Shown: positions 18,478-26,180 of the stretch, one piece after another | Numbering within the stretch: position 1 is the stretch's first letter | How the letters are laid out: each line of letters starts with the position of its first letter | Assembly (NCBI RefSeq): GCF_014737315.1 | Contig: NZ_JPUF01000046.1 | Location: 1-32,161, forward strand | Direction of reading: 5' to 3' | DNA length: 32,161 bases | From: Treponema zioleckii | Lineage (GTDB): Bacteria > Spirochaetota > Spirochaetia > Treponematales > Treponemataceae | Notes under the pieces: model-generated | The model's input: the letters and a program-made list of their open reading frames with translations, nothing else | What the model was told of the DNA's origin: nothing | The model's database searches: none | Position numbers and translations under genes: made by a program

Positions 18478-18577
18478 AATTCGGTGGTGCGAAAATCATT
18501 TGATATTTTGCTCAAAATACGAAAATCTCAAAAATATATTTTTAAAGCGAATGTGGAGTTTTATGCCATAAGGTGCG

Positions 18578-18649
18578 TGTCATGCTGAACTTGATTCAGC
18601 ATCGGCTTTTGTGTTATGAAAGAGATTCCGAAACGAGTTCGGAATGACA
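18578..18649. repeat. Paired-hairpin REP/BIME-like element
   Basis: Two hairpins of identical geometry: ATGCTGAA-CTTGA-TTCAGCAT (18582-18602) and ATTCCGAA-ACGAG-TTCGGAAT (18625-18645). Each has 8-bp perfect arms and a 5-nt loop. The whole element is bounded by inverted TGTCAT (18578-18583) and ATGACA (18644-18649). It lies between the signalling operon and feoAB. The outer TGTCAT/ATGACA ends recall the ends of the large arrays. Confidence 0.75.
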
Positions 18650-18739
18650 GCCTACGTCCATTTGCCGTGGTCGGTGAGCGAACTCGAACCGCGTGCATCT
18701 GCGTTTACTTCTATAGAATTAACCAATATACTGAACGTT

Positions 18740-21130
18740 ATGACCTTACAGAATTTACCTTTAGGTAACGAATCGAGAATCACAAAAGTTGGCGGAAACG
18801 GTGGACTTCGCCAGCATTTTTTGGATATGGGCGTGATTCCAGGGGCAAGCGTAAAAAAAATAAAACTTGCGCCAATGGGCGACCCGATGGAAATTGAGAT
18901 TCACGGATACGAGCTTACGCTCCGCCTTGAAGATGCGGCAAAAATTGAAGTTGAAGACTTAAAAAATCTTTCAGAGGGCAAAGATTCTAAAACTGCATCT
19001 TCCGTTTCTCTTGGCTCAGTTACCAATCTTTCAGACAAAACTTCTTCCTCGCACCCAGGACTTGGCGAAGAAGGCAATTTTCACGAAAAAGCGACAGAAA
19101 ATCCTCTTCCGGACGGCACGATTTTGCGTTTTGCGCTTGTGGGAAACCAGAATTCCGGCAAGACCACGCTTTTTAACCAGCTCACAGGTTCAAATCAGCA
19201 CGTAGGAAATTTTCCTGGCGTTACGGTTGACCGAAAGAGCGGCGAGATTCGCGGAAACAAAAACACGCTGGTAACGGATCTTCCGGGCATTTATTCAATG
19301 TCGCCGTATTCGAGCGAAGAACTTATCTCGCGGGATTTTGTTCTGAACGAAAAGCCTCACGGAATCATAAACATCGTTGACGCGACCAACATCGAGCGGA
19401 ATCTGTATCTTACGATGCAGCTTCTCGAACTCAACATTCCGATGGTCATTGCGCTCAACATGATGGACGAAGTTAGCGGAAACGGTGGCTCAATCGACGT
19501 GAACAAAATGGAGAAACTTTTGGGCGTTCCTGTTGTCCCGATTTCGGCGAGCAAAAATCAGGGCGTTGACGAGCTTGTAAAACACGCGATTCACGTGGCC
19601 CATTTTCAGGAAACTCCGCTCCGTCAGGATTTTTGCGACGAGAACGAAAAAGGCGGCTCGGTTCACCGTGCACTTCACGCGGTATTCCATTTGATTCAGG
19701 ACCACGCCGAGCGTTCAGGAATTCCTCTCCGTTTTGCGGCGAGCAAACTTTTGGAAGACGACAAGCGGATTCTTTACAAACTTGACCTTGACGTGAACGA
19801 AAAAGAAATCCTTGAGCACATCGCCCTCCAAATGGAAAAAGAGCGGGAGCTTGACCGAAGCGCCGCAATGGCGGACATGCGATTTTCTTTTATTCAGAAA
19901 GTCTGCGATTCCTGCGTAAAAAAGCCGCACGAATCCAAAGAGCGCCTGCGCTCTCAAAAACTCGACCGCGTTTTTACAGGAAAGTTCACCGCGATTCCTG
20001 TTTTTGTGGCAGTTATGGCGGCGGTTTTCTTTTTGACGTTCAACGTAATCGGCGCATTTTTGCAGTCACTTCTGGAACGTGGAATTGAATCTTTGACTGA
20101 ACTTGCGGATTCTGGCTTGAGTTCCCTCGGCACGAACGAAGTTCTGCACGGACTTATAATCGACGGAATTTTTTCTGGAGTGGGAAGCGTGCTTTCCTTC
20201 CTTCCGATTATCGTAACGCTGTTTTTCTTTCTTTCGATTCTTGAAGATTCTGGCTACATTGCCCGCGTGGCTTTTGTAATGGACACCCTGCTCAGAAAAA
20301 TCGGACTTTCGGGGCGAAGCATCGTTCCGCTTCTAATCGGATTTGGTTGCACAGTTCCCGCCGTAATGTCAACGAGAATCCTTCCGAGCGAACGCGACCG
20401 CAAGATGACGATTCTGCTCACTCCGTTTATGAGCTGCACCGCAAAACTCCCGATTTATGCTTTCTTCGTTAGCGCGTTCTTCCCGAACCACGGCGGGCTG
20501 ATTATGACAGGCTTGTATCTTCTTGGAATCCTTGCGGGAATCCTTGTGGCACTTTTGTACCGAAAGACTCTTTTTAGGGGCGAGCCGGTTCCGTTCGTAA
20601 TGGAACTCCCGAATTACAGACTTCCGAGCGCACGAAACGTTGCCCAGCTTCTCTGGGAAAAAGCAAAGGATTTTTTGGAACGCGCGTTCACCGTTATTTT
20701 TGTGGCAACGATTGTCGTCTGGTTCCTGCAGAGTTTTGATTTGCATCTGAACCTTGTGGAAGATTCTTCAATGAGCATCCTTGCAAAACTTGCGGGGCTT
20801 ATCGAGCCGCTTTTCCGCCCGATTGGGCTTGGCGACTGGCGAATCTGCACTTCGCTCATTTCGGGCGTAATGGCAAAAGAAAGTGTTGTTTCAACGTTGG
20901 AAATCCTTTTCAGCGACGGCGTTGCGAGCGCACTTTCATCAGCTTCGGCTATGAGCCTTCTCGTTTTTAGCCTTTTGTACACTCCGTGCATTGCCGCAAT
21001 TTCGTCGGTAAAACGGGAACTTGGCGCAAAGTGGGCATTGAGCCTTGTTATTTGGCAATGCGCCGTTGCGTGGATTTTTGCCTTTGCCGTAAATCTTATT
21101 TGCGCCGTTATTCTCCCAGCGTTCTTATAA
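18740..21130 (+). CDS. feoAB: FeoA-FeoB fusion ferrous iron transporter
   Basis: A 796-aa inner-membrane ferrous iron importer with FeoA and FeoB joined. Residues 1-75 are FeoA-like (MTLQNLPLGNESRITKVGG, FLDMGVIPGASVKKIKLAP). A Ser-rich linker (about 76-128) leads to the G domain: G1 GNQNSGKTT (135-143), NFPGVTVDRKSG, DLPGIYSMSPYSSEE, and N-x-x-D as ALNMMDEV. The membrane part has the Gate motifs GFGCTVPAVMSTRI and PFMSCTAKLPIYAFF. The frame is open 32 codons further upstream, but that extension runs into the hairpin repeat, and MTLQNLP is the usual FeoA start. No Shine-Dalgarno is evident. The 3' end overlaps the convergent MATE gene by 23 bp. Confidence 0.95.
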   Translation: MTLQNLPLGNESRITKVGGNGGLRQHFLDMGVIPGASVKKIKLAPMGDPMEIEIHGYELTLRLEDAAKIEVEDLKNLSEGKDSKTASSVSLGSVTNLSDKTSSSHPGLGEEGNFHEKATENPLPDGTILRFALVGNQNSGKTTLFNQLTGSNQHVGNFPGVTVDRKSGEIRGNKNTLVTDLPGIYSMSPYSSEELISRDFVLNEKPHGIINIVDATNIERNLYLTMQLLELNIPMVIALNMMDEVSGNGGSIDVNKMEKLLGVPVVPISASKNQGVDELVKHAIHVAHFQETPLRQDFCDENEKGGSVHRALHAVFHLIQDHAERSGIPLRFAASKLLEDDKRILYKLDLDVNEKEILEHIALQMEKERELDRSAAMADMRFSFIQKVCDSCVKKPHESKERLRSQKLDRVFTGKFTAIPVFVAVMAAVFFLTFNVIGAFLQSLLERGIESLTELADSGLSSLGTNEVLHGLIIDGIFSGVGSVLSFLPIIVTLFFFLSILEDSGYIARVAFVMDTLLRKIGLSGRSIVPLLIGFGCTVPAVMSTRILPSERDRKMTILLTPFMSCTAKLPIYAFFVSAFFPNHGGLIMTGLYLLGILAGILVALLYRKTLFRGEPVPFVMELPNYRLPSARNVAQLLWEKAKDFLERAFTVIFVATIVVWFLQSFDLHLNLVEDSSMSILAKLAGLIEPLFRPIGLGDWRICTSLISGVMAKESVVSTLEILFSDGVASALSSASAMSLLVFSLLYTPCIAAISSVKRELGAKWALSLVIWQCAVAWIFAFAVNLICAVILPAFL
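18755..18768. promoter_or_regulatory. Small dyad inside the feoAB 5' coding region
   Basis: TTACCT-TT-AGGTAA is a 6-bp inverted repeat 15 nt into feoAB. It could be an iron- or manganese-responsive regulator site placed inside the gene start, or a hairpin limiting translation. It could also be chance; no consensus is matched with confidence. Confidence 0.2.
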
Positions 21131-22463
21131 GCTTTTTTCGGCAGGCAAAATACGCCGGAATCAGGAAGGCATCTGCCAGCACCCAAGCGAGCGGGCTGGC
21201 AAGAACCGCCCCCTGAAATCCGAACACAGGAACGAGGGCAATCGCAATGAAAGCCCTTCCCACAAGCTCTGCAAGACCCGCAAAAATCGCGAGCCTCGAA
21301 AATCCCATTCCCTGAATCATAAAGCGCACCACGTTCACGAGCGTCAAAAGACAGTAAGTGCAGCCGTTTGCCATGAGCGCGTAAAAAGCATTCTTTACAA
21401 CTTCCGCAACAACCTCCGGCGGTTCATCCTTGCTCATAAAAAGAGCCGTAAGATTGTCCGCAAAAAAGTACAGCACAACGAGCGCGCAGAACGACCATGC
21501 AAAACCGATTGCGCATCCCCAAAAAAGCCCGGAATTCAGCCGGTTGATTTTCTTTGCGCCCACATTCTGCCCGCCGTAAGTCGCCATCGTAGTGCCCAAA
21601 GCATCAAACGGAGTCGAAAAGAAAATGCTGATTTTTTGAGCAGTGACCATAGCCGCCACGTAAACCGAGCCGAGAATATTCACCGACCACTGCAGAATAA
21701 CGCTGCCAATCGCCGTAATCGAATACTGCAATCCCATCGGAACGCCAATCCCCACAAGACTTATCATTCTTTTTACCGAAACGATTTTATCTGCCTTTTC
21801 CAGACGGAGAATCTCGAATTTCTTCTTCATGTAAATAAAGCACATGATTCCGGAAACACCCTGAGCGATTACAGTCGCAAGACTCGCACCGGGAATTCCC
21901 ATTTTAAAAACCGCGATGAACAGAAGGTCAAGGATTATGTTCAGCACGGCAGAAATCAAAAGAAAGTACAGCGGAGTTTTAGAGTCGCCCACCGCACGAA
22001 TGATTCCTGCGAGATTGTTGTAAAAAAGAATCACGGGAATGCCCGCAAGAATCACCACAAAATAAGAATACGACATGTCGATTATATTTTGTGGAGTCGC
22101 AAGCAAATCGAGCATCTCCCGGCAAAAAAACACCGTCACCAAAGTCAGAACGACTGCAAGAATCGAAATGAGAATCCACGCGTTAAAAATGAACTGCCGC
22201 ATAGGCCCGTAGTCCCCGGCCCCGAATCTTTGGGCAACCGGAATCGCGAATCCCGAACAAACTCCCATGCAAAATCCGATGATAAAAAAATTGAGACTTC
22301 CGGTCGCGCCCACCGCGGCAAGTGCGTCTACTCCCAAAAATTGCCCAACAATGATTGTGTCTACTATATTATAAACCTGCTGAAACAAATACCCAAAAAA
22401 AACCGGAAGCGCAAAGCTAAAAATGATTTTTAACGGGTGACCAGTTGTCAAATCCCTCGTCAT
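21108..22463 (-). CDS. MATE family efflux transporter
   Basis: A 451-aa multidrug/Na+ antiporter-type membrane protein with about 12 helices. Family-typical segments: MTRDLTTGHPLKIIFSFALP, FFGYLFQQVYNIVDTIIVGQ, VDALAAVGATGSLNFFIIGF, GFAIPVAQRFGAGDY, and in the second half YGGQNVGAKKINRLNSGL. The upstream open frame (to 22601) is ignored, because ATG at 22463 has GAGGAG about 6 nt upstream and the standard N-terminus. Substrate is unknown. The last 23 bp overlap feoAB on the other strand, so neither gene has its own terminator there. Confidence 0.93.
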   Translation of the reverse strand: MTRDLTTGHPLKIIFSFALPVFFGYLFQQVYNIVDTIIVGQFLGVDALAAVGATGSLNFFIIGFCMGVCSGFAIPVAQRFGAGDYGPMRQFIFNAWILISILAVVLTLVTVFFCREMLDLLATPQNIIDMSYSYFVVILAGIPVILFYNNLAGIIRAVGDSKTPLYFLLISAVLNIILDLLFIAVFKMGIPGASLATVIAQGVSGIMCFIYMKKKFEILRLEKADKIVSVKRMISLVGIGVPMGLQYSITAIGSVILQWSVNILGSVYVAAMVTAQKISIFFSTPFDALGTTMATYGGQNVGAKKINRLNSGLFWGCAIGFAWSFCALVVLYFFADNLTALFMSKDEPPEVVAEVVKNAFYALMANGCTYCLLTLVNVVRFMIQGMGFSRLAIFAGLAELVGRAFIAIALVPVFGFQGAVLASPLAWVLADAFLIPAYFACRKKLIRTLGE

Positions 22464-22540
22464 AAAGAACTCCTCTGAATTACAAAAGAGAATTTTAGCA
22501 CAGAAAATCCATTTTGTATAAAAGTCCACAGAAAAATCAG

Positions 22541-22735
22541 GAGCCGAATGCCCCCTGCCGACCAAGCACGTCGCTTGCAGGCGCCACTTATCCACTTGCA
22601 TTCCCCGCTTTGCGGGGTTCCGCTATCGCTCCATTGCTTCGCAACGGCTCCCGCCGCCCCTCCAATCGGGGCTAAGCCTTCTTCGTGCGCAAGCCTTACC
22701 GCGAATTGCGAATTGAAAATTGCGCTCGCCGGGCA
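22541..22735. repeat. GC-richer hairpin-bearing stretch before the RHS tip
   Basis: A stretch unlike its AT-rich right flank, with a perfect hairpin CCCCGC-TTT-GCGGGG (22603-22617) and a run of CGC/GCAA words near the join to the RHS fragment. A long frame crosses it, but its peptide is low-complexity. It reads as an intergenic repeat that borders the RHS cassette; I infer that it may be a recombination boundary. Confidence 0.4.
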
Positions 22736-23370
22736 TGGACGGTGGGTTTAATCACATCAATCTCAATTGTTATCACTACGCGGGGAACAATCCGGTGCGG
22801 TATACCGACCCGGATGGAAGGTATGATTCATTTATTTTGAATCAGCAACCTGAAGAGCAAAATTCTCTTAAGAATTTTGGAACGGCATTAGGATGCTATG
22901 TTCTAGGTTCGCTGATTGTTTGTGGAACACTTGTAGAAGATGCTGCAACGGGTGGTGTTGGAACAGTTGATGATGCAGCTTCGTTTGCGTTGGCAGGTTC
23001 GCTTTTTGCATACGGAAATCATTTGGCGAACGGTGGTAATCAAAATTCATCTTCACCGATGCCGGAAAATGGAGCTGTATCGGCTGCACCAAGTCCGATA
23101 CCACCAAATGGTGATAAACCAAAAAAGGATAATCATAAGTTAGATGATAAAACTCGCTTAAAAGACTCTGATATTGAAAAACGTACAAAAAGTTCTGTTC
23201 ATGAGGTAAAGAAGAAAATTCGAAGCCAATACGCAACAGAAATGAAAGAATCTGGGATGAGCAAAAATTTTGATTTACATGAAGTAGATAAAAAAATTAT
23301 TATAAAAGCAAATAAAGGTGGCGCTCAATTAAATTTGAATCTGCCATTGGAAGCATTTGGTGTTGAATAA
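22720..23370 (+). CDS. Orphan RHS C-terminal tip (5'-truncated RHS core plus toxin-like domain)
   Basis: The frame opens into the very end of an RHS repeat-associated core: GMDGGFNHINLNCYHYAG then NNPVRYTDPDGR. The rest of the RHS shell is absent. After the DPDGR junction come a hydrophobic segment (about 50-105), a linker with NGDKPKKDNHKLDD, and a charged C-terminal domain of about 75 aa (LKDSDIEKRTKSSVHEVKKK ... FDLHEVDKKIIIKANKGG). The order of that last domain faintly recalls polymorphic toxin type 33; this is tentative. No start codon with a ribosome site is seen, so it may be silent until recombined into a full RHS gene. A likely immunity gene follows 48 bp downstream. Confidence 0.7.
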   Translation: MRSPGMDGGFNHINLNCYHYAGNNPVRYTDPDGRYDSFILNQQPEEQNSLKNFGTALGCYVLGSLIVCGTLVEDAATGGVGTVDDAASFALAGSLFAYGNHLANGGNQNSSSPMPENGAVSAAPSPIPPNGDKPKKDNHKLDDKTRLKDSDIEKRTKSSVHEVKKKIRSQYATEMKESGMSKNFDLHEVDKKIIIKANKGGAQLNLNLPLEAFGVE

Positions 23371-23418
23371 ACTTTTTTTATAAATTTTCGCATTAATAAT
23401 TATCAAATAAGGGGAATT

Positions 23419-23826
23419 ATGAAATCTGAAATAGAATTTATGTGTATATCCGAAGATTCAAATCTACCTGAGGTCGGGGAATATTTTTTAAAGGAAATAA
23501 AGTCTTCTGTTGTTGAATACTCAAAAAAAGGAGAGTATTCGATAAATAAAAAAGGTTTGAAAAGTAAAATGAAAAACAGAAATTCAAGTCTGATTGTAAC
23601 TGTTATTGATGAAGAATCAAATCGATATAATGAAATATTGGTAGAAATGCTAAGTATATACAAACATTTTCAAAATTATTTTTCAACAATCGAAAAAATT
23701 GCTGACTTTCAGGTCAATTTTTACGAGCATGATGGTTACGCTTTTTCTTTTGAATTTTCAACTGAAGTTCTGCAAAAATTAGAAGAAGCGGGTTTTTCAC
23801 TTCCTGTATCTTGCTACAGATATTAG
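23419..23826 (+). CDS. Hypothetical protein, probable immunity protein for the RHS tip
   Basis: A 135-aa soluble, acidic/lysine-rich protein with no signal peptide and no membrane helix. AAGGGG lies about 5 nt before the ATG. The C-terminus (VNFYEHDGYAFSFEFSTEV then LQKLEEAGFSLPVSCY) resembles the end of DUF4279-type immunity proteins, a weak similarity. The main argument is position: it is directly downstream of an RHS toxin tip and equally AT-rich. Function is inferred from context only. Confidence 0.6.
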   Translation: MKSEIEFMCISEDSNLPEVGEYFLKEIKSSVVEYSKKGEYSINKKGLKSKMKNRNSSLIVTVIDEESNRYNEILVEMLSIYKHFQNYFSTIEKIADFQVNFYEHDGYAFSFEFSTEVLQKLEEAGFSLPVSCYRY

Positions 23827-23861
23827 TTGGATTTTTTTACAGTACGTATTCATCTGTTTTT

Positions 23862-23960
23862 ATGAGAACTGCCAATAGAAAACAATGGTGGAGCAGCAAA
23901 AGAAAGTTTTCATTGGCATTGGACAAGAAGTCGCAGGAAAAGTTGCAGAGTAGTTTATGA
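23862..23960 (+). CDS. Possible 32-aa small ORF coupled to the next gene
   Basis: ATG at 23862 opens a short basic peptide (MRTANRKQWWSSKRKFSLAL then DKKSQEKLQSSL). Its TGA overlaps the next ATG as ATGA. It could be a leader peptide or a remnant; other frames of the same stretch also look gene-like, so confidence is low. Confidence 0.25.
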   Translation: MRTANRKQWWSSKRKFSLALDKKSQEKLQSSL

Positions 23961-24187
23961 AGTCTTACTTAAAAAATATTGTAGTTCTGGTTATAAATAT
24001 ATTGGTATCTATAATTTATATGTCAGTGATTTTTTTATTGATAAATAAATTCTGTGGATTATCTAATATAATTAATGCTATGGTAAAACTTGTCAAAAAT
24101 AAAAATTTGGCGATAGTTTTACTTACATTTTGCCTAGTATGCCCATTAGGATTTATGTTGAAGTTTATTAACAAAATACACTCTTGA
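23957..24187 (+). CDS. Small two-helix membrane protein
   Basis: A 76-aa protein with two clear membrane helices, about residues 7-30 (NIVVLVINILVSIIYMSVIF) and about 51-70 (LAIVLLTFCLVCPLGFML), separated by a short basic loop. No family recognised. It lies within the RHS tip/immunity region and is AT-rich. It could be an immunity protein against a membrane-active toxin, but nothing in the sequence proves this. The ribosome site is weak. Confidence 0.45.
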   Translation: MKSYLKNIVVLVINILVSIIYMSVIFLLINKFCGLSNIINAMVKLVKNKNLAIVLLTFCLVCPLGFMLKFINKIHS

Positions 24188-24203
24188 CAGCGGTCCGATT
24201 TCC

Positions 24204-24225
24204 CCTACAAATCGCGATTTGTAGG
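24204..24225. repeat. Perfect 22-bp palindrome
   Basis: Arms CCTACAAATCG and CGATTTGTAGG with no spacer. A partial copy (AAAAATCGCGATTTGTAGG) is at 25376-25394, so this is a dispersed intergenic element. Both copies lie at gene-module joins in the accessory region. Confidence 0.7.
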
Positions 24226-24243
24226 CCAACCTCAAAAATTCAC

Positions 24244-24289
24244 TTTTCCCCGGAAAGCCCGCCACAAAAAGCGCCTTTTCCGGGGAAAA
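24244..24289. repeat. Long hairpin with 13-bp perfect stem
   Basis: TTTTCCCCGGAAA (24244-24256) pairs with TTTCCGGGGAAAA (24277-24289) across a 20-nt loop. It sits between the 22-bp palindrome and a terminator-like hairpin, forming a dense cluster of three dyads in about 120 bp. Confidence 0.65.
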
Positions 24290-24297
24290 TTAAGGAT

Positions 24298-24321
24298 TAC
24301 GCTACATATAGCGTAGTTTTT
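24298..24321 (+). terminator. Rho-independent terminator-like hairpin
   Basis: Stem TACGCTA / TAGCGTA with a short CATA loop, followed by G then TTTTT at 24317-24321. It would end transcription of the plus-strand genes from 23419 to 24187. Confidence 0.5.
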
Positions 24322-24347
24322 GCCGTTCTAAAACCGCTCCGAATCAA
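24319..24347 (+). repeat. 29-bp direct repeat, copy 1
   Basis: Identical over 29 bp to 27183-27211 (starts TTTGCCGTTC, ends CGAATCAA). Flanking sequences differ. Both copies lie where a reading frame breaks off, as expected for a recombination join. Confidence 0.75.
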
Positions 24348-24516
24348 CTGACGAGTGGGTTTAAAATTTTTCGCGGACGGAACTTTTCCGCCGATAAAAT
24401 TCTTAACGGAGGATTTTAAAACCTGAGCTGAGATTTGTCTTTCTGGAGCTAAAACCGGCTTTTTAAGCCAGAAAGCGCCTGAAATCCATTGTGATTTATA
24501 TAACGACGTAGCAAGT

Positions 24517-24879
24517 GAGGTCGATTTCGGCTCTGTTGTAAGATCTAAAGAAAATAACAAAAATGAACTTACTGTTATTTATCGAACAGGAAGTGGTAAT
24601 GGAACAAATCTAACTCCTAGAACACCGTGAGATGATTCGACAGGTCTTTCTTATACTTTGACAAAGCCGGATAGAGGGCCTTATACAGTTACATCAATGG
24701 AAGCCGTAAATGCTACAGGCGTTTTAGTAGCTGTGAAAGACAGTCCCAATCATGTAGCTGTAATTCCGACTGATATGTCAAAAATGCCGGAGTTGCAGGC
24801 AACTCGTGAACATGCGAATGAAAATCCTCATGTATATACCAAGATTTTACAAAGTATATCACTAAAAGTAAGGAAGTAA
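24517..24879 (+). pseudogene. RHS-type toxin C-terminal tip with in-frame stop
   Basis: The frame EVDFGSVVRSKENNKNELTV, then IYRTGSGNGTNLTPRTP, meets TGA at 24628-24630. It continues without a shift as DDSTGLSYTLTKPDRGPYTV, then NATGVLVAVKDSPNHVAVIP and NPHVYTKILQSISLKV to a TAA at 24877. The pattern TPR..DDSTGLSYT..NATG..AVKD..NHV resembles C-terminal modules I associate with polymorphic toxins in gut bacteria; the name of the domain is not certain. The upstream part is missing or diverged. A presumed immunity gene starts 5 bp downstream, preserving the usual toxin-immunity order. Confidence 0.6.
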
Positions 24880-24884
24880 TAAAA

Positions 24885-25316
24885 ATGAATAAATTGGAAG
24901 ATTTAAGCTGGGATAATGAAAAAGGATTACAAGAAGAGGCCATAAAATACTTTTCCAACAATGAAAAGTTTGATTTTAATATCGTGATAAAAGATGCGCC
25001 AAAAAAAATGATGGGTAATTTGGTTGAAATAATAGCAAGAAAAAGAACTGATGAACAATACAAATCAATTGATGTTTTACTGTCTCTTTTACAGGATTTG
25101 TCATGGCCTGGTGCTGAAAAGGCAATGTCTTTACTTGAAAAAATTCCTAAAGAAATCTTGCTACCGTGTTTAGAAAAAACTTTGAAAGAAGCCGACAAGG
25201 AAAACGATGATAACTGGTTAGGTAATTTAAAAATGTTGATAAATTATCATTCTCTTACAAAAGCTGATTTTAAGAATATCGATTTGATAAAAATATTGGA
25301 GAAAGCTGCATGGTAA
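24885..25316 (+). CDS. Probable DUF5071-type immunity protein
   Basis: A 143-aa all-helical soluble protein starting 5 bp after the broken toxin tip, with AAGGAAG upstream. LLSLLQDLSWPGAEKAMSLL followed by EKIPKEILLPCLEKTLKEA matches the pattern of DUF5071 proteins (helical repeats with a WPGA-like core), which are often found next to polymorphic toxins. It is intact although its partner is interrupted, as expected for an immunity gene kept after the toxin decays. Confidence 0.65.
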   Translation: MNKLEDLSWDNEKGLQEEAIKYFSNNEKFDFNIVIKDAPKKMMGNLVEIIARKRTDEQYKSIDVLLSLLQDLSWPGAEKAMSLLEKIPKEILLPCLEKTLKEADKENDDNWLGNLKMLINYHSLTKADFKNIDLIKILEKAAW

Positions 25317-25375
25317 AAAATAAAAATCGTTAGATTTTTCAAAATCTGTGTGACAAATTAAAATATTCCCCTCCC

Positions 25376-25394
25376 AAAAATCGCGATTTGTAGG
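25376..25394. repeat. Partial copy of the palindromic element
   Basis: AAAAATCGCGATTTGTAGG repeats the right arm and centre of the palindrome at 24204-24225; its left arm has diverged to CTCCCAAAAATCG. It lies upstream of the membrane-anchored gene at 25447. Confidence 0.5.
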
Positions 25395-25446
25395 AAGCGC
25401 AAAAAACTTTGAGATTGAGAATGAAAAAAAGTATATTTTTGGATTT

Positions 25447-25998
25447 GTGTTTATTTTATTATTTGTCATCAGTTTTATCGTGTATCCCGTTCAAGTGCGG
25501 ATTGATTATCTGCCATACGATTTATGCACGTTAGAACCGCTTGGAATTGCAAATATTAAAAATACTGAAAAAAAGTATTTGATAAAAAATATCGATTATT
25601 TTCGAATTTGCTCACTTTTAAGAAAATTAGAAAAGACTTATGAGATTAACTTTGATGATAATGTGCAGTTTGAGCTGGATTTGGATTGGGATGAAGATGA
25701 AAATCAGAATGATTTGAATAATGAAATAGTCAAGAAAATTACAGAACCTCAGTCAAGCAGTATTAGAAAAGTCAAAATCATAGATCGATTTGTAAATGTA
25801 AGATATGTTGTGAATTTTTCTGATAGCAAGAAAATAAAAAGAATTGCCCTGGGACACAGTAAAAATATAATAATTGTAAATGATGATTTTTACTCGATTC
25901 CAATAGGCGACTACAAGAAACTGTTATTCTTTTTTTCAGGGTTGATAAATGACAAAATAAATGTAGAATTAAATTTCCCCAAAGGGTTATATGATTGA
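25447..25998 (+). CDS. Membrane-anchored hypothetical protein, start possibly frameshifted
   Basis: A 183-aa protein from GTG, with an N-terminal membrane anchor (FILLFVISFIVYPVQVRIDY) and an acidic external or cytoplasmic domain (ELDLDWDEDENQND). No family recognised. The hydrophobic segment is open upstream as NEKKYIFGFV. An ATG at 25421 followed by seven A residues is one base out of frame; with eight A residues it would read MKKKYIFGFVFILLF, a natural start. Either GTG at 25447 is used, or the poly-A tract carries a frameshift. It sits in the immunity-gene region, but function is unknown. Confidence 0.5.
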   Translation: MFILLFVISFIVYPVQVRIDYLPYDLCTLEPLGIANIKNTEKKYLIKNIDYFRICSLLRKLEKTYEINFDDNVQFELDLDWDEDENQNDLNNEIVKKITEPQSSSIRKVKIIDRFVNVRYVVNFSDSKKIKRIALGHSKNIIIVNDDFYSIPIGDYKKLLFFFSGLINDKINVELNFPKGLYD

Positions 25999-26086
25999 TT
26001 AATTATATTTTGCCTGTATTGACGGTAAGAAATGTAAAGGCCGAATGTATAGGCAATTTCTTTCCGCTCTCTCTTTTCCTGTTAAA

Positions 26087-26158
26087 GTCGGGAAGAATCA
26101 ACCTTGTAGAGACGGAAAGAAACAACCAATAAGGGACGGAGAGAAAAGACCAAAAACT
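26087..26158 (+). repeat. Three degenerate 24-bp direct repeats
   Basis: Units begin GTCGGGAAGAATCAACC (26087), GACGGAAAGAAACAACC (26111) and GACGGAGAGAAAAGACC (26135). A further related piece GACGGTAAGAAATG is at 26021. Spacing is exactly 24 bp. No gene is supported in 25999-26180 apart from these repeats. Confidence 0.55.
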
Positions 26159-26180
26159 CAATTCCTTGTATAGTTGCTAG

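Noticed and set aside
18504-18519. TATTTTG-CT-CAAAATA as terminator of the signalling operon
   Set aside because: AT-only stem with a 2-nt loop and no following T-run; too weak to call.
18644-18739. Upstream start of feoAB
   Set aside because: The extra 32 residues translate the hairpin repeat and precede the usual FeoA N-terminus.
18690-18745. Fur or DtxR box before feoAB
   Set aside because: I looked for a 19-bp iron-box dyad near CTATAGAATTAACCAATATA and found none convincing; only the small dyad inside the gene was recorded.
22464-22601. Upstream start of the MATE gene
   Set aside because: The extra 46 residues have no family match, and a strong ribosome site precedes the internal ATG.
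22548-22751. 67-aa plus-strand ORF before the RHS tip
   Set aside because: Low-complexity peptide across a hairpin-bearing intergenic stretch, with no domain and no ribosome site.
24297-24560. 87-aa minus-strand ORF
   Set aside because: Crosses a terminator hairpin, the 29-bp repeat and the start of the plus-strand toxin remnant; no start signal or domain.
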